Shown one piece after another: positions 43,859 to 52,753 of a stretch of DNA of 64,000 nt. The translations under genes were made by a program, and so were the position numbers. Numbering within the stretch: the first letter of the stretch is position 1; every line of letters begins with the position of its first letter. Below the pieces are notes generated by a model. That model did no database searches. It saw only the letters and a list, made by a program, of their open reading frames with translations, and was not told where the DNA came from. The stretch is from Yinghuangia soli (GTDB lineage: Bacteria; Actinomycetota; Actinomycetes; Streptomycetales; Streptomycetaceae). The DNA lies in contig NZ_JAKFHA010000018.1 in NCBI RefSeq assembly GCF_021502675.1, forward strand, positions 1-64,000, written 5' to 3'.

Positions 43859-44041
43859 ATGCGACAGCCCAGGCCCGGCCCCGCTACGCGGAGCCGGCCA
43901 GGCGCGACCGCCTTCAGGCGCGACGTGCTGCACCAGAACGTCGCCCGGGTCCGCGCGACGCTGGACTGGGTGGAGACCGCGGTCGACACCGGCAAGGTCG
44001 ACATGGACGACGCGCTGGCGCGTCTGCTGCGGGGCGAGTAG
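43859..44041 (+). CDS. Short protein or fragment upstream of the winged-helix gene
   Basis: This encodes 60 residues ending two bases before the start of the next gene. The C-terminal 35 residues (VLHQNVARVRATLDWVETAV then DTGKVDMDDALARLLRGE) look like an ordered helix pair, while the N-terminal part is random-looking. No ribosome binding site is seen before the ATG, so this may be the tail of a longer gene cut by a rearrangement next to the reductase gene. Confidence 0.4.
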   Translation: MRQPRPGPATRSRPGATAFRRDVLHQNVARVRATLDWVETAVDTGKVDMDDALARLLRGE

Positions 44042-44043
44042 CC

Positions 44044-44469
44044 GTGCCGCGGGCCTCGCGTCGCCGGGGCCAGGCCGCCGAACGGCACGCGGACTCCATC
44101 CGGTTCGTGCTGTTCGAGGCGCGTCCTGCCGGGCTGACCTCTTTCCAGCTCCAGCGCGCCACGGAGCTTTCGCCCAGCCAGTTCCGGTCAGGGCTGGCCC
44201 GGTTGCGCGACATCATCGCCGAGCGCGGCTGGCCGCCGATCATCTGGACCAGGGCCGACGGCGACCGCTTCGGGGTGTCGGCCGAGGACGTCGAGCAGTA
44301 CATCCGCGGGCAGGTGCGCGAGCAGCTCGGGGAGATCCGGCGGCTGGTGACCGGCACGGTCGCGCCGCAGCTGGCGGAGACGCCGAGGGCGAGGTGGATC
44401 GGTTACGCCAGCGCCATGCTCAGCGCGATCGAGACCAACCTCGACATGCTCGACACCTCCGACTCCTGA
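44044..44469 (+). CDS. Small winged-helix protein
   Basis: This 141-residue basic protein starts with GTG at 44044, two bases after the preceding stop. The N-terminal half reads as a winged helix: ADSIRFVLFEARPAGLTSFQLQ and SPSQFRSGLARLRDIIAERGWP place the helix and wing, then IIWTRADGDRFGVSAEDVEQYI. The C-terminal half is helical. It resembles small replication or regulation proteins carried on actinomycete mobile elements, in my memory sometimes called RacP; the similarity is uncertain. A very stable terminator follows and an IS5-type element lies beyond, so the locus may be a relic of an integrated element. Confidence 0.55.
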   Translation: MPRASRRRGQAAERHADSIRFVLFEARPAGLTSFQLQRATELSPSQFRSGLARLRDIIAERGWPPIIWTRADGDRFGVSAEDVEQYIRGQVREQLGEIRRLVTGTVAPQLAETPRARWIGYASAMLSAIETNLDMLDTSDS

Positions 44470-44488
44470 ACCTGTTGCCGCTCCCCAC

Positions 44489-44523
44489 CCGGGGCGGGGG
44501 CCGCTGCACGGCCCCCGCCCCGG
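44489..44523 (+). terminator. 15-bp perfect terminator hairpin
   Basis: CCGGGGCGGGGGCCG (44489-44503) pairs perfectly with CGGCCCCCGCCCCGG (44509-44523) around CTGCA, 20 bases after the winged-helix gene's stop and before the transposase start. Confidence 0.75.
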
Positions 44524-44553
44524 ATCCGGCTTCCGGGAGGAGGAACCGACCGA

Positions 44554-45410
44554 TGCGCCGCAGTTGCTACCCCTCGGACATGACGAACGCCGAATGGGCC
44601 CTGATCGAACCGCTGTTGCCGGTCCCGGCCTGCGAGACGCCGAAGGGCGGGCGGCCGGAGCAGCACCCGCGCCGCGAGACCGTCGACGCGATCCGCTACG
44701 TCGTCGACACCGGCTGCAAGTGGCGCGCCTTGCCGCGTGACTTCCCGCCCTGGAAGACGTGCTACGGGTTCATGGCCAGGTGGGCGGCAGCCGGAGTGGT
44801 CGGGCAGATCCGCGACCAGCTCCGCCGGCAAGTGCGGCGGCAGATGGGCCGCGCGCCGCGCGCGGTCGCCACCGTGATCGACTCCCAGAGCGTCCGCGCG
44901 GCAGAGACCGTGGGAAAGGACTCGCGCGGCTACGACGCCGCAAAGAAGGTCAACGGGAGGAAGCGGCACCTGGTGGTGGACACACACGGGCTGCTGCTGT
45001 TCGTCATGGTCACCCCCGCCGACGTCACCGACCGCGACGCGGCCAAGCAGGTCCTGTTCCGGCTGCGGCTGATGCACCCCGAGATCACCATCGTCTGGGC
45101 CGACTCCGCCTACGGCGGATAGCTGGTCCACTGGGCCAAGAAGTGGCTCGGGCTGACCTTGAAGACGGTCAACCGGCCCAAGGACGCGGTCGGGTTCGTG
45201 GTGCTGCCGCGTCGTTGGGTCGTGGAAAGGTCACTGGCCTGGCTCATGCACGCCCTTCGGCACGCACGGGACTACGAACGGCTGATCCAACACGCCGAGA
45301 GCCTTCTGACCTGGGCCGCGATCTCCCTGATGACCCGCCGCCTCACCCGCCGCAGCACCGTCCAGGCCGGGCGGCCGGCGCCTGCGGCGCCGCCCGCCCG
45401 CGCGGCGTGA
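44554..45410 (+). pseudogene. IS5-family transposase with an in-frame amber codon
   Basis: This DDE transposase of about 285 residues carries a premature stop. The ATG at 44554 has AGGAGG upstream, and the reading frame runs to TAG at 45120-45122, then continues in the same frame to 45410. The N-terminal domain MTNAEWALIEPLLP and CKWRALPRDFPPW, the first Asp in VATVIDSQSVR, the second Asp in VWADSAYGG and the Glu in WVVERSLAWL are all intact. The stop replaces a residue where related enzymes often have Gln, so a single C-to-T change (CAG to TAG) explains it. Terminal inverted repeats were not located. Confidence 0.85.
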
Positions 45411-45533
45411 TCGCCCGGCGTCGTCTCCGCCAACGCCGTCCGGGCCGTCGCCGAACTGTCCCTGCCGGCGGGCCTGGGCACGCACCGCTGGCCTGGGTCC
45501 GGCCCAGACCAGCTGCTCCGTCATCCGACCCGG

Positions 45534-45827
45534 TCAGCCGAACTGACCCCAGTCGATGTCATCCCCCTTGTGCTCCTTGGAATGAATATTGCGGTACAGC
45601 TTCTTCTGGGCCTTGCTTCGGGTGTCCGGATCCGCATCGAACCGCTCCTCGAAGTGCTGGCCCACAACAAACACCAGGAACCCGGCGCCGAAGAATCCGA
45701 GGATGTAGACCACCGCTTCCTGCCAAAAGTGCCGGTACCCGAAGTCGAGGAAGACCTCCACCCACACGAACAAGGCCAATCCGCAGAGCTTGAAGAACAC
45801 GGCCAACGCCCACCAGACCCATCTCAT
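45534..45827 (-). CDS. Small membrane protein
   Basis: This 97-residue protein has two hydrophobic helices (residues 5-28, WALAVFFKLCGLALFVWVEV; and 38-58, VVYILGFFGAGFLVFVVG). A charged tail of 40 residues (HFEERFDADPDTRSKAQKKL) would lie in the cytoplasm. No family is recognised. Its base composition and aromatic content differ from the rest of the window, so it may be acquired along with the adjacent transposon. The start ATG at 45827 is the only reasonable one. Confidence 0.6.
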   Translation of the reverse strand: MRWVWWALAVFFKLCGLALFVWVEVFLDFGYRHFWQEAVVYILGFFGAGFLVFVVGQHFEERFDADPDTRSKAQKKLYRNIHSKEHKGDDIDWGQFG

Positions 45828-46374
45828 GCCGCGAGTATGACCAGGTCGGAGAAGCTGGAGAAGACTGAGTACCCTCGGCTCGCAAGCAGGAAGCCCAACG
45901 GTGTTCATGCCAGACCGTCTACCCAACTCCTAGGACCAGCACCTGGGTTCAGGAACAGATACTCACGGCTCGTGAACGATCCGGCGACAGCGGCTCCCTC
46001 AATGCCTTCCGAACTCCTCAACATCTGCCACCCGAACTCGTGGACACAGCCAATCCCGACATCCCGAACCCGGGTCGGTTTTATCCAAGACGCCTGGCGC
46101 CCGGACCGACACCGTGGACACCTGCTGTCCGCCGTCCCGCCACCCAGGCCCAGGCTCGATCCGGCTCGGTCCGGCGCCGTCCGTCCATACGCCGTCCATA
46201 CGCCGCCCGTACGCCATCCGTTCGCCCGCCTGAGTCGTCTGCCCGGGTGGCGCCCGCCACCGCCGTCCGCTGCCCGTCCCGCCGCGGTCCGCCGGTCCGG
46301 CTCGGGGAGTTCCGCGCCCCGGGCCCGACCGCGGCTGTCCGCGTGCCGGCCTGCGCCCCCCGGAAGGAACGCCC
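45828..46374. other. Intergenic, no gene seen
   Basis: No believable frame on either strand. A short tandem repeat (GTCCATACGCC at about 46185 and 46196, then the related GCCCGTACGCC) is the only regularity. The protease promoter should lie in the last 150 bases, but I could not identify it. Confidence 0.45.
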
Positions 46375-47664
46375 GTGCGACGTCCCTTGCGCCACCTGCT
46401 CACCGCCGCGCTGATCGCCGCGGCCGCCGTACTGCCCGTGTCCGTACCCGCGCCCGCCGGGGCCACCGCCCCGCCGCCCGCGCCGGTCTATCCGCAGTGG
46501 TGGGCGGACACCCCGGCCAAGCAGTTCGCCGTCTTGGACTACTGGACCGGCGACGACTTCGCGCGCTGGGATTTCACGATCACCCAGTACCCGGAGGGTC
46601 CGTACTTCACCGACACCGACCGCGGCCGGAAGTGGTCGGCCGTCGACCCGCAAGGGAACGCGGCCGTCACCGACACTGTCGGACGGGTGTTCGCCCGCCA
46701 GACCGCGACCTGGCAGGCCGTGACGCGGCCCTCGGTCGCGGGCGACGCGGTCGGCGCGGTCCGCGAGACCGGTGCGTTCAAGTCCTGGGACGCCGACGCA
46801 AAGGCGTTCGTCCCGGCGGACCCCGTGGTCCCGGCGGAGCGGCACTTCATCGAGACGCAGGAGATCATCAAGGTCGAGAACGGCCAGACCACCGAGTACC
46901 GGCATATCTCCTGGCCCACCACGTGCAGCGCGAACTCGGTGGACAGCGCCAACGGCCGCACGATCGTCACCGCCGGCCACTGCACGCTCGTCCCGGTCCC
47001 GATGATCGCCAAGGCCGCGGGCGACAAGAACGGCTTCGCCCAGGACGCCATCGACCTCACCAACGACAAGATGATCTTCGTGCCCGGGTACCGGGGCGAC
47101 GCCCCGGACCTGGCGTCCCAGGCCCCGCACGGCCTGTGGGTGGTCGACAAGATCTACACGACCGGGCAGTGGTCCGCGTTCGGCCAGGTCGGCGTGTCCG
47201 CGCTCAACCTGTTCAACTTCCAGTACGACGTGGCGATGATGACCGTCGTCGACCCGCACCGCCCCGGCGTGCGGCTCGCGGACGAGGTCGGCGCGCAGCA
47301 CATCGCGTTCCGGCCCATCGCCGCCAAGGAGACGTACGCGTTCGGCTACCCGGCCGCCCCGTCGTTCGGGTCGGGTCCGGTCGCCCGCTACGACGGCACC
47401 AGCCTCGTGTACGCCAAGAACATCGCCAAGAAGGACTGGACGATGTCGCTCAACTACACCCTGGACGCCAACCTCTCCGGCGGCGCCAGCGGCGGCCCGA
47501 TGCTGCAGGACTTCGACCCGGTGGCCGGCATCGGCACCCAGGTCTCGCTCAACTCCTTCAACTACAGCCAGTTCCTCGGATCGCTGGGCAACGCGCAGAA
47601 CATCGTCGGCCCGTCCTTCACCGAGGACACGCGCATCCTCTACAACCTGGTCCAGATGTCCTGA
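46375..47664 (+). CDS. Secreted trypsin-fold serine protease
   Basis: This 429-residue exported protease has an N-terminal signal peptide (two Arg, core LLTAALIAAAAVLPVSV, cut near PAGATA). A pro-region of about 100 residues lies before the catalytic domain. The triad is visible: His202 in IVTAGHC, Asp285 in QYDVAMM and Ser372 in SGGASGGPM. The arrangement resembles the V8/trypsin-type peptidases of Streptomyces. Two cysteines flank the His (Cys184 and Cys203), fitting one disulfide. GTG at 46375 follows AAGGAA. Probable role: extracellular protein degradation. It is monocistronic. Confidence 0.88.
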   Translation: MRRPLRHLLTAALIAAAAVLPVSVPAPAGATAPPPAPVYPQWWADTPAKQFAVLDYWTGDDFARWDFTITQYPEGPYFTDTDRGRKWSAVDPQGNAAVTDTVGRVFARQTATWQAVTRPSVAGDAVGAVRETGAFKSWDADAKAFVPADPVVPAERHFIETQEIIKVENGQTTEYRHISWPTTCSANSVDSANGRTIVTAGHCTLVPVPMIAKAAGDKNGFAQDAIDLTNDKMIFVPGYRGDAPDLASQAPHGLWVVDKIYTTGQWSAFGQVGVSALNLFNFQYDVAMMTVVDPHRPGVRLADEVGAQHIAFRPIAAKETYAFGYPAAPSFGSGPVARYDGTSLVYAKNIAKKDWTMSLNYTLDANLSGGASGGPMLQDFDPVAGIGTQVSLNSFNYSQFLGSLGNAQNIVGPSFTEDTRILYNLVQMS

Positions 47665-47980
47665 CCCGGCCCGACCGAGGGAACACCTCCCCGGTCACCT
47701 CTACCGGCCGCCGGTCCACCGCCCGTCCTCGCATGGGGATCCGGGACGGACGGGGACCGGCGGCCCGCACCGCCGCGGACGAGGGGCGCCACACGCCGGA
47801 CCCCGAACCCCGGAGCACACCGGCACCGCCCGCCCGATGACGGCTGCGGCCTCCTTGCAGGGCCTGGCAGGCGCTTGGCCGGCCCGACAGCCTCCCCCTG
47901 CCGACGACGCCTTGAGACTCGCACAATGAGGGCGACGACGTTTGCGCCGTCCGCATAGCCGGGACAATCGGAGGCGTTCC
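47665..47980. other. Intergenic, no gene seen
   Basis: The stretch between protease and methyltransferase genes holds no credible frame. No terminator hairpin with a long stem was recognised. Confidence 0.4.
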
Positions 47981-49006
47981 ATGCCCGCCAGTGACGATCA
48001 CCATGCCGCGCTCGATCGACGGCCGGGGCCCTTCGACACACTGACCGGGGTGCTCGGAGGCCTGTTTGTCGGGCACTGCCTGGCCGCCGTGGCCAGATTC
48101 GGCATCGCCGATGCGCTCGACGACACGCCGCGGACGGCCGAGGAGCTGGCCGAAGCCACCGGAGTGAATCCCGAGGCCCTCGGCCGTGTACTACGCCTCC
48201 TGGCTGCCCATGGCGTCTTCGCAGCCGACTCCGACCGCTTCACCCATACCGGCGCGTCGCGAATGCTCCGTTCCGACCATCCCCAGTCTTGGCGTGACTT
48301 CGCGGCGACATTCGGATCCGAAAGCACTGTGAAGCGACTGGCCTACTTCGACTACTCACTCCAGACCGGACTCCCGGTCACGAACAAGCTGAATCCGGAC
48401 GGGTTCTTCGCCATCCTCGACAGCGACCCCGAGGCGGGCCGGGTTTTCGACGCCGCGATGGCCTCCAAGGCACGCATCCAGGTCGCGAGTGTCCTGGCCG
48501 CCTACGACTTCTCGGACTGCGGCACGATCGCCGACATCGGCGGCGGCCAGGGACACCTACTCCAGGCAGTGGTGGACGCGGCCGAGCGAACCACGGGCAT
48601 CCTCTTTGACCTGCCCCCGGTGATCGAGCGTGCCGCGGAGATCGCCTCAGATCGGCTCACACTGCAACCTGGCGACTTCTTCAAGGACCCGCTGCCGGCC
48701 TGCGACACCTACATGCTCATGGACGTGATCCACGACTGGGACGTCGAACGGGCCACCGCGATCCTGGCCGCCGTACGGAAGGCCGCCCCACCGCATGCGC
48801 GGCTGTTGCTGGTGGAAAGTGTCATCCCCGACGATCCCGGGCCCGACTGGTCCAAGGCCATGGACATCGTGATGCTCATCCACACCGGGGGCAGGCAACG
48901 CACCCGCGGGGAACACGAGTCGCTGTTGCACACCTGCGGTTTCCGGCTCAAGCGGGTCATCGCGACGGCATCAGATGTGTCGATCATCGAGGCGGCGTGT
49001 GCCTGA
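47981..49006 (+). CDS. SAM-dependent O-methyltransferase
   Basis: This 341-residue class-I methyltransferase has the architecture of plant/actinomycete small-molecule O-methyltransferases. An N-terminal winged-helix dimerisation domain comes first (about 20-95; LAEATGVNPEALGRVLRLLAAHGVF). The SAM-binding domain carries DIGGGQG (185-191), and MDVIHDWD includes the likely catalytic His. The ATG at 47981 is preceded by GGAGG with a six-base gap; the earlier GTG is less likely. Similar enzymes methylate phenolic or polyketide hydroxyls. No biosynthetic genes surround it, so its substrate may be scavenged or foreign. Confidence 0.9.
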   Translation: MPASDDHHAALDRRPGPFDTLTGVLGGLFVGHCLAAVARFGIADALDDTPRTAEELAEATGVNPEALGRVLRLLAAHGVFAADSDRFTHTGASRMLRSDHPQSWRDFAATFGSESTVKRLAYFDYSLQTGLPVTNKLNPDGFFAILDSDPEAGRVFDAAMASKARIQVASVLAAYDFSDCGTIADIGGGQGHLLQAVVDAAERTTGILFDLPPVIERAAEIASDRLTLQPGDFFKDPLPACDTYMLMDVIHDWDVERATAILAAVRKAAPPHARLLLVESVIPDDPGPDWSKAMDIVMLIHTGGRQRTRGEHESLLHTCGFRLKRVIATASDVSIIEAACA

Positions 49007-49075
49007 CCGGGCACGGGTGACCCGGCTTGACGCGTGCCCGAGATACTGCGGCAGCAGATGCCAAGGGAGCAGCAC

Positions 49076-49546
49076 ATGGACGACACGTTCGAAGACGAGG
49101 ACTACTTCACCGGTCCGACCCTGCGCGTCTGTATGGCCGAACGCGCTCAGGAATCGCTCGGTGTGGTGCTGCCCCGGCGGTACCTGGATCTGCTGGCGGT
49201 GCGCAATGGCGGCCTTCTGCGCCGCCGCGTCTGCCCGACGCCGTTCCGGACCTCCTGGGCCGGCGACCATTTCGAGGTGCAGCAGCTCTACGGGATCGGC
49301 GGCGACAACGGCATCGACGCAGAGACGGGCAGCGCCTATCTCATCGACGAGTGGGACTATCCGCCCATCGGAGTCGTGCTCTTCGGTACACCCTCGGGCG
49401 GGCACGACACCGTCATGCTCGACTACTCCGTCTGCGGGCCAGGCGGCGAGCCTTCGGTCGCATACGTCGACGAGGACCGCGTACCGCGCACTGTTGCGGG
49501 GTCGTTCGGCGCGTTCCTCGATCTGCTCCGGCCCGCACAGGGCTGA
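49076..49546 (+). CDS. SMI1/KNR4-like protein
   Basis: This 156-residue acidic protein has an SMI1/KNR4 fold. The pattern is ERAQESLGVVLPRRYLDLLAVRNGG near the N-terminus and GDNGIDAETGSAYLIDEWDYP, with VLFGTPSGGHDTVMLDYS in the middle. AGSFGAFLDLLR closes it. The start at 49076 has AAGGGAG seven bases upstream. Proteins of this family often serve as immunity factors for secreted nuclease toxins, but no toxin gene is adjacent. It is 69 bases downstream of the methyltransferase and might be cotranscribed. Confidence 0.82.
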   Translation: MDDTFEDEDYFTGPTLRVCMAERAQESLGVVLPRRYLDLLAVRNGGLLRRRVCPTPFRTSWAGDHFEVQQLYGIGGDNGIDAETGSAYLIDEWDYPPIGVVLFGTPSGGHDTVMLDYSVCGPGGEPSVAYVDEDRVPRTVAGSFGAFLDLLRPAQG

Positions 49547-49604
49547 GCGGCCGGTCGCCTCGTCACACCCCCGACCCCGACTCCGGCCCCGACCCAGGCC
49601 CGGA

Positions 49605-50255
49605 TCACGCTCCCGCGAGTAGGCCGGGAAGGGCGCGCATGTCGTCGAAGACCGTGGTGGACGGGCCCTCGAGCCAGGACGCCGGAGTGAGGCCGCCGCA
49701 GTAGCCGAAGGCGCGCATGCCGGCGGCGCGTGCTGCGGCGACGCCGTGGCGGCTGTCCTCGATCACCGCGCAGGCCGCCGGGTCGACGCCCAGCGTCTTG
49801 GCGGCGTGCAGGAATACGTCAGGGGCGGGCTTGCCGCGGGCGACTTCGGTGGCGCTGAAGATCCGGCCGGTGAAGCGGTCGAGGAGGCCGGTCTGCCCGA
49901 GGTACGTGCGGAGGTGGTGGTGGTCGCTACTGGACGCGACGCAGCTGGGCAGCGTGATGGCGTCCAGGGCGTCGACGATGCCGTCGACCGGGGTGAGTTC
50001 GTCGCGCAGGGCCTTCTCGTACAGCGGGCGGAACTCGTCGGCCCAGTCCTCGGGCAGCGGCCGACCGAGGTAGGCCTCGATGTCCGCGGCGAAGTCGGCG
50101 GTCGTACGGCCGACGAACCGGTCGACGACCTCCTCCTCGGTCATCGGCCAGCCCAGCGCGGCCAGGACGACCACATCGACCCGTACCGCGATGCGCTCGC
50201 TGTCGATGAGCACACCGTCGCAGTCGAAGATCACCAGTTCGATCGGCTTGTCCAT
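49605..50255 (-). CDS. HAD-superfamily phosphatase, beta-phosphoglucomutase-like
   Basis: This 216-residue cytoplasmic phosphohydrolase of the haloacid dehalogenase superfamily has motif I as VIFDCDGVLIDSE with the nucleophile Asp11 and acid Asp13. The cap domain is helical (about 18-85). Motif II is near VASSSD, the Lys in ARGKPAPDVF is motif III and VIEDSRHGV is motif IV. The final EGPSTTVFDDM is normal for the subfamily. Substrates are usually sugar phosphates. It ends 21 bases after the next minus-strand gene begins its stop, so its transcription runs separately. Confidence 0.9.
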   Translation of the reverse strand: MDKPIELVIFDCDGVLIDSERIAVRVDVVVLAALGWPMTEEEVVDRFVGRTTADFAADIEAYLGRPLPEDWADEFRPLYEKALRDELTPVDGIVDALDAITLPSCVASSSDHHHLRTYLGQTGLLDRFTGRIFSATEVARGKPAPDVFLHAAKTLGVDPAACAVIEDSRHGVAAARAAGMRAFGYCGGLTPASWLEGPSTTVFDDMRALPGLLAGA

Positions 50256-50276
50256 GCCGTGAGACTAGCGGCGCCG

Positions 50277-50873
50277 CTATGCGGACGCCGGGCTCGGTGC
50301 CGGTGCGCCATCCGGCTGTTCGGCCTGATCGGCCTGATCGGGCGGTCCGGCCTGATCGGGCGGTCCGGGTTCTTCGGCGAGTTGTTTGACGGCGGCCAGG
50401 TTCGCCGCGATGCCGCGTTCGAACTCGCGCATGCGGACGAACACGATCTGCTGCTCCTTGTCGGGCATGCGGGCGATCGCCTGGCTCAATCGCGACGGCG
50501 CGGGACCGAGCCGCACCCACTGCTCCACCACGCATCCCGCGCCTTCCGGCCGCACGGTGAAGCGCCACGTCGCGACCGGCGTCTCCGGGTCCTCCACCGC
50601 CCACGCGAAACGGTACGGACGCTCGCACTCGACCACGTACGACGTCGTGCTCCACCGGCCGATCGCCTGGTGCTCGTTGTGCCCGGCGAAGCGGTGCCCG
50701 ACCGCCGGGCCGGTCGCGCCGTCGAGCCATGCGACGGTCTGCAGTTCGCCGCTGATCCTCGCCATGAGGTGGATGTCGCCGACCAGGTCCCACACGCGCT
50801 CGGGCGGCGCCGCGACGTACGCCTCCAGCGCGACGGTCGGACCGTCCGCGTACCGCTGGCCCGTCCACTCCAT
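50277..50873 (-). CDS. SRPBCC (START-like) family protein
   Basis: This 198-residue protein folds as a helix-grip ligand-binding domain. It starts MEWTGQRYADG and has the family elements TVALEAYVAAPPERVWDLVGDIHLMARISGEL. The RFAGHNEHQAIGRWSTTSYVVECERPYRFAW and VATWRFTVRPEGAGCVVEQWVRL strands follow, and a long helix ends the domain. Family members act as polyketide cyclases, lipid carriers or Aha1-like cofactors. GGAGGAGGCGGCAT precedes the ATG at 50873. The C-terminal 35 residues (GPPDQAGPPDQADQAEQPDG) are a low-complexity repeat. One copy of a 70-bp repeated element lies 35 bases upstream. Confidence 0.85.
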   Translation of the reverse strand: MEWTGQRYADGPTVALEAYVAAPPERVWDLVGDIHLMARISGELQTVAWLDGATGPAVGHRFAGHNEHQAIGRWSTTSYVVECERPYRFAWAVEDPETPVATWRFTVRPEGAGCVVEQWVRLGPAPSRLSQAIARMPDKEQQIVFVRMREFERGIAANLAAVKQLAEEPGPPDQAGPPDQADQAEQPDGAPAPSPASA

Positions 50874-50907
50874 ATGCCGCCTCCTCCTGCCGGACCCGCG
50901 ACCGCCT

Positions 50908-50979
50908 AACGCACGCCGTGGCCAGCAGACTTGCCCGTGCGGACGCCCCAGGTCAATGTGGCGCGCCCGCACGGTCGGC
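50908..50979. repeat. First copy of a 70-bp intergenic element
   Basis: It aligns with 52858-52928 in the same orientation, with one gap; AACGCACGCCGTGGCC, TTGCCCG, TCAATG and GGCGCGCC are shared. CCGTGCGG (50934-50942) pairs with CCGCACGG (50967-50974). In both copies the strand toward the adjacent minus-strand gene carries the element upstream of that gene's start. Confidence 0.65.
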
Positions 50980-51093
50980 CCACACGGTCGACCCGCAAGG
51001 CGACCCGCACCCACTTGGGCACAGGCCGCTGCGGCGCAAGCGGGTTTACAGCATCGTCTCCTTCCGGTCGGGTCGTCCGGGCCTAAGGCCGTC

Positions 51094-52188
51094 TCAGGCC
51101 GTCGGGCCGAACTGGCCGATGAAGCGTGCGGTGAACAGGTCGGCGCCCTTGAACTCCGAGACCATGGCCGTCGGTGCCGTGAACGGCCCTTCGGGAGAAG
51201 GGAGCTGGCCGACGCCGCCGGTAGTACCGAGGGGCAGCAGGATCATGGGGAAGGCCAGCGGTCGGTACGTGGCGGCGGGCTGCTCGCCCTTGAGCTGCGC
51301 GGCGATGTTGGCGGCGACCACTTCGGCGTGCTGCATCGCGTAGCCCGCCATTTTGGCCTCGGGGACGTCGGTGAGGTCGCCGACCGCGTAGACGTGCTCG
51401 TACCCCTGCACGTTGAGGGATGCGGTGACCGGCACGCGGCCCTGCGGTGTCAGCGTGGTCAGCGCGCCGTCGGCGAGGTAGCTGCTGTTGGTGGTCGTGC
51501 CGTAGGCCCGGAACCAGATGTCGGCCTCGATGGCGTCCCCGGAGGCGGTGGTGACGGTGAACACGCCGGCGTGGCCCGGCTCGGTCCCGGGTGCGGCCGT
51601 CAGAGCCGTGCCCAGGCGTACGTCGACACCCAGTGCGTCGAGTTGGTCGTGCAGGTCCGCGACCACGTCCGGCGCGAAACCGGGAAGGAGTTCCCCGGCG
51701 GGGTCGACGACCGTCACGTGCTTGTCCGGCCAGACCTCCTTGATCTCTCCGGCCAGCTCCAGCCCGACCGGGCCCGCGCCGAGGACCAGTACGCGGTCGG
51801 CCTGCCGGAGTTCCTTGTGCGTCGCACGAAGGTCGTCCATGGCCTCCGCGGCCGAGGTCGACACGGGCTTGGCCGGGTAGGCGTAGTCGGAGCCGGTGGC
51901 GAGGACGATGTAGTCGGCGTCGACGCGGCCGCCGGAAGCCAGCGTGATGCCGTCCGGGTCCACCGAGGCCGCGCGGTCGCGCACCAGCCTTCCGCGGGCC
52001 AGCAGGGTCTCGAACGGGAAGAACATGTTGTTCGCCCAGTCGGGCCGGGTGACCGCGCGCAGCGACCCGGCCGCGTTGACGAACGCGTCGCGCGGATCGA
52101 CGAGGACGACGTCCGCCTCGGACTCCAGCGCCTTGGCGACCGCGGCTCCGCCGTAGCCTCCACCGACGATCACGACAGTACGGCTCAT
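51094..52188 (-). CDS. NAD(P)/FAD-dependent oxidoreductase, AIF/FSP1-like
   Basis: This 364-residue flavoprotein has two Rossmann domains. The FAD motif VVIVGGGYGGAAVA is at the N-terminus; the second nucleotide motif VLVLGAGPVGLELAGE lies near residue 145. The FAD-binding DLTDVPEAKMAGYAMQHAE segment follows. It resembles type-II NADH dehydrogenases and ferroptosis-suppressor-like quinone reductases, and would transfer electrons from NAD(P)H to a quinone or electrophile at the membrane. GGGAG precedes the ATG at 52188. Two 15-bp palindromes just upstream and a MarR gene before it indicate inducible control by oxidative or electrophilic stress. Confidence 0.9.
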   Translation of the reverse strand: MSRTVVIVGGGYGGAAVAKALESEADVVLVDPRDAFVNAAGSLRAVTRPDWANNMFFPFETLLARGRLVRDRAASVDPDGITLASGGRVDADYIVLATGSDYAYPAKPVSTSAAEAMDDLRATHKELRQADRVLVLGAGPVGLELAGEIKEVWPDKHVTVVDPAGELLPGFAPDVVADLHDQLDALGVDVRLGTALTAAPGTEPGHAGVFTVTTASGDAIEADIWFRAYGTTTNSSYLADGALTTLTPQGRVPVTASLNVQGYEHVYAVGDLTDVPEAKMAGYAMQHAEVVAANIAAQLKGEQPAATYRPLAFPMILLPLGTTGGVGQLPSPEGPFTAPTAMVSEFKGADLFTARFIGQFGPTA

Positions 52189-52218
52189 GATGAAACGCTC
52201 CCGAGAAACGAAATTGAA

Positions 52219-52255
52219 GTTCGTAGTACGAACCATAGTAGTTCGTACTACGAAC
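52219..52255. promoter_or_regulatory. Twin MarR operators
   Basis: GTTCGTAGTACGAAC (52219-52233) and GTTCGTACTACGAAC (52241-52255) are perfect 15-base palindromes, 22 bases centre to centre (two helical turns). They lie 30-67 bases upstream of the FAD-oxidoreductase start. An imperfect relative, GTAATTCG-N5-CGAACTAC (52781-52801), lies 28 bases upstream of the MarR gene itself. Confidence 0.75.
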
Positions 52256-52288
52256 TGCAATCCCGTTTGCGGATGGGGAAACGCGGCG

Positions 52289-52753
52289 TCACTCCCCGCC
52301 GGTCGACTCCGTGAACACCTCCGGAGCCTCGTTGTCCGCCACGACGCGGCCCAGCAGCCCCGCGAGTGCGTCCTTGTCGGCGGGCGGCAGCCCGGCAGCC
52401 AGGTTCTCGATCCGTCGGCAGGCGTCGGCGTAGAAGTCGTCGGCGAGCCGGCCCCCCTCCTCGGTGAGCGCGACACGTACGGCGCGTGTGTCTCGCGCGT
52501 CCGGCTCCCGCCTGACCAGGCCATTGCGCTCGGTGCGATCCACCAGGCCGGTCATGCTCGACTTGGCCAGCCCGAGCATCGCGCCCAACTCGCCCATGCC
52601 GTACGGCTGCGCCATCAGGACGCACAGCAACTGCCCCTGCTGCGGCGTCAAGCCGTGCTCGCGAGCCGCGTCCGCATACGCGGCATTCACCAGGAACGTC
52701 GAGCGCACCATCGCCGCCACAAGCCCGACCGGGCCATCCTCATACTTAGCCAC
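52289..52753 (-). CDS. MarR-family transcriptional regulator
   Basis: This 154-residue winged-helix repressor has its recognition region in MGELGAMLGLAKSSMTGLVDRTERNGLVRREPDARDTRAVRVALTEEG, the classical MarR wing with the D-x-R-D motif. The dimerisation helices occupy both ends. There is one Cys in the DNA-binding half (LLCVLMAQP) and one near the C-terminus (DACRRIENL), so thiol sensing is possible. It is 33 bases upstream of the FAD-oxidoreductase operators on the same strand. Palindromes before both genes suggest that it represses the oxidoreductase and itself. Confidence 0.88.
   Translation of the reverse strand: MAKYEDGPVGLVAAMVRSTFLVNAAYADAAREHGLTPQQGQLLCVLMAQPYGMGELGAMLGLAKSSMTGLVDRTERNGLVRREPDARDTRAVRVALTEEGGRLADDFYADACRRIENLAAGLPPADKDALAGLLGRVVADNEAPEVFTESTGGE

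Noticed and set aside
47981-49006. Seed of a polyketide or peptide gene cluster
   Set aside because: The O-methyltransferase stands alone; no synthase, carrier protein or transporter is nearby.
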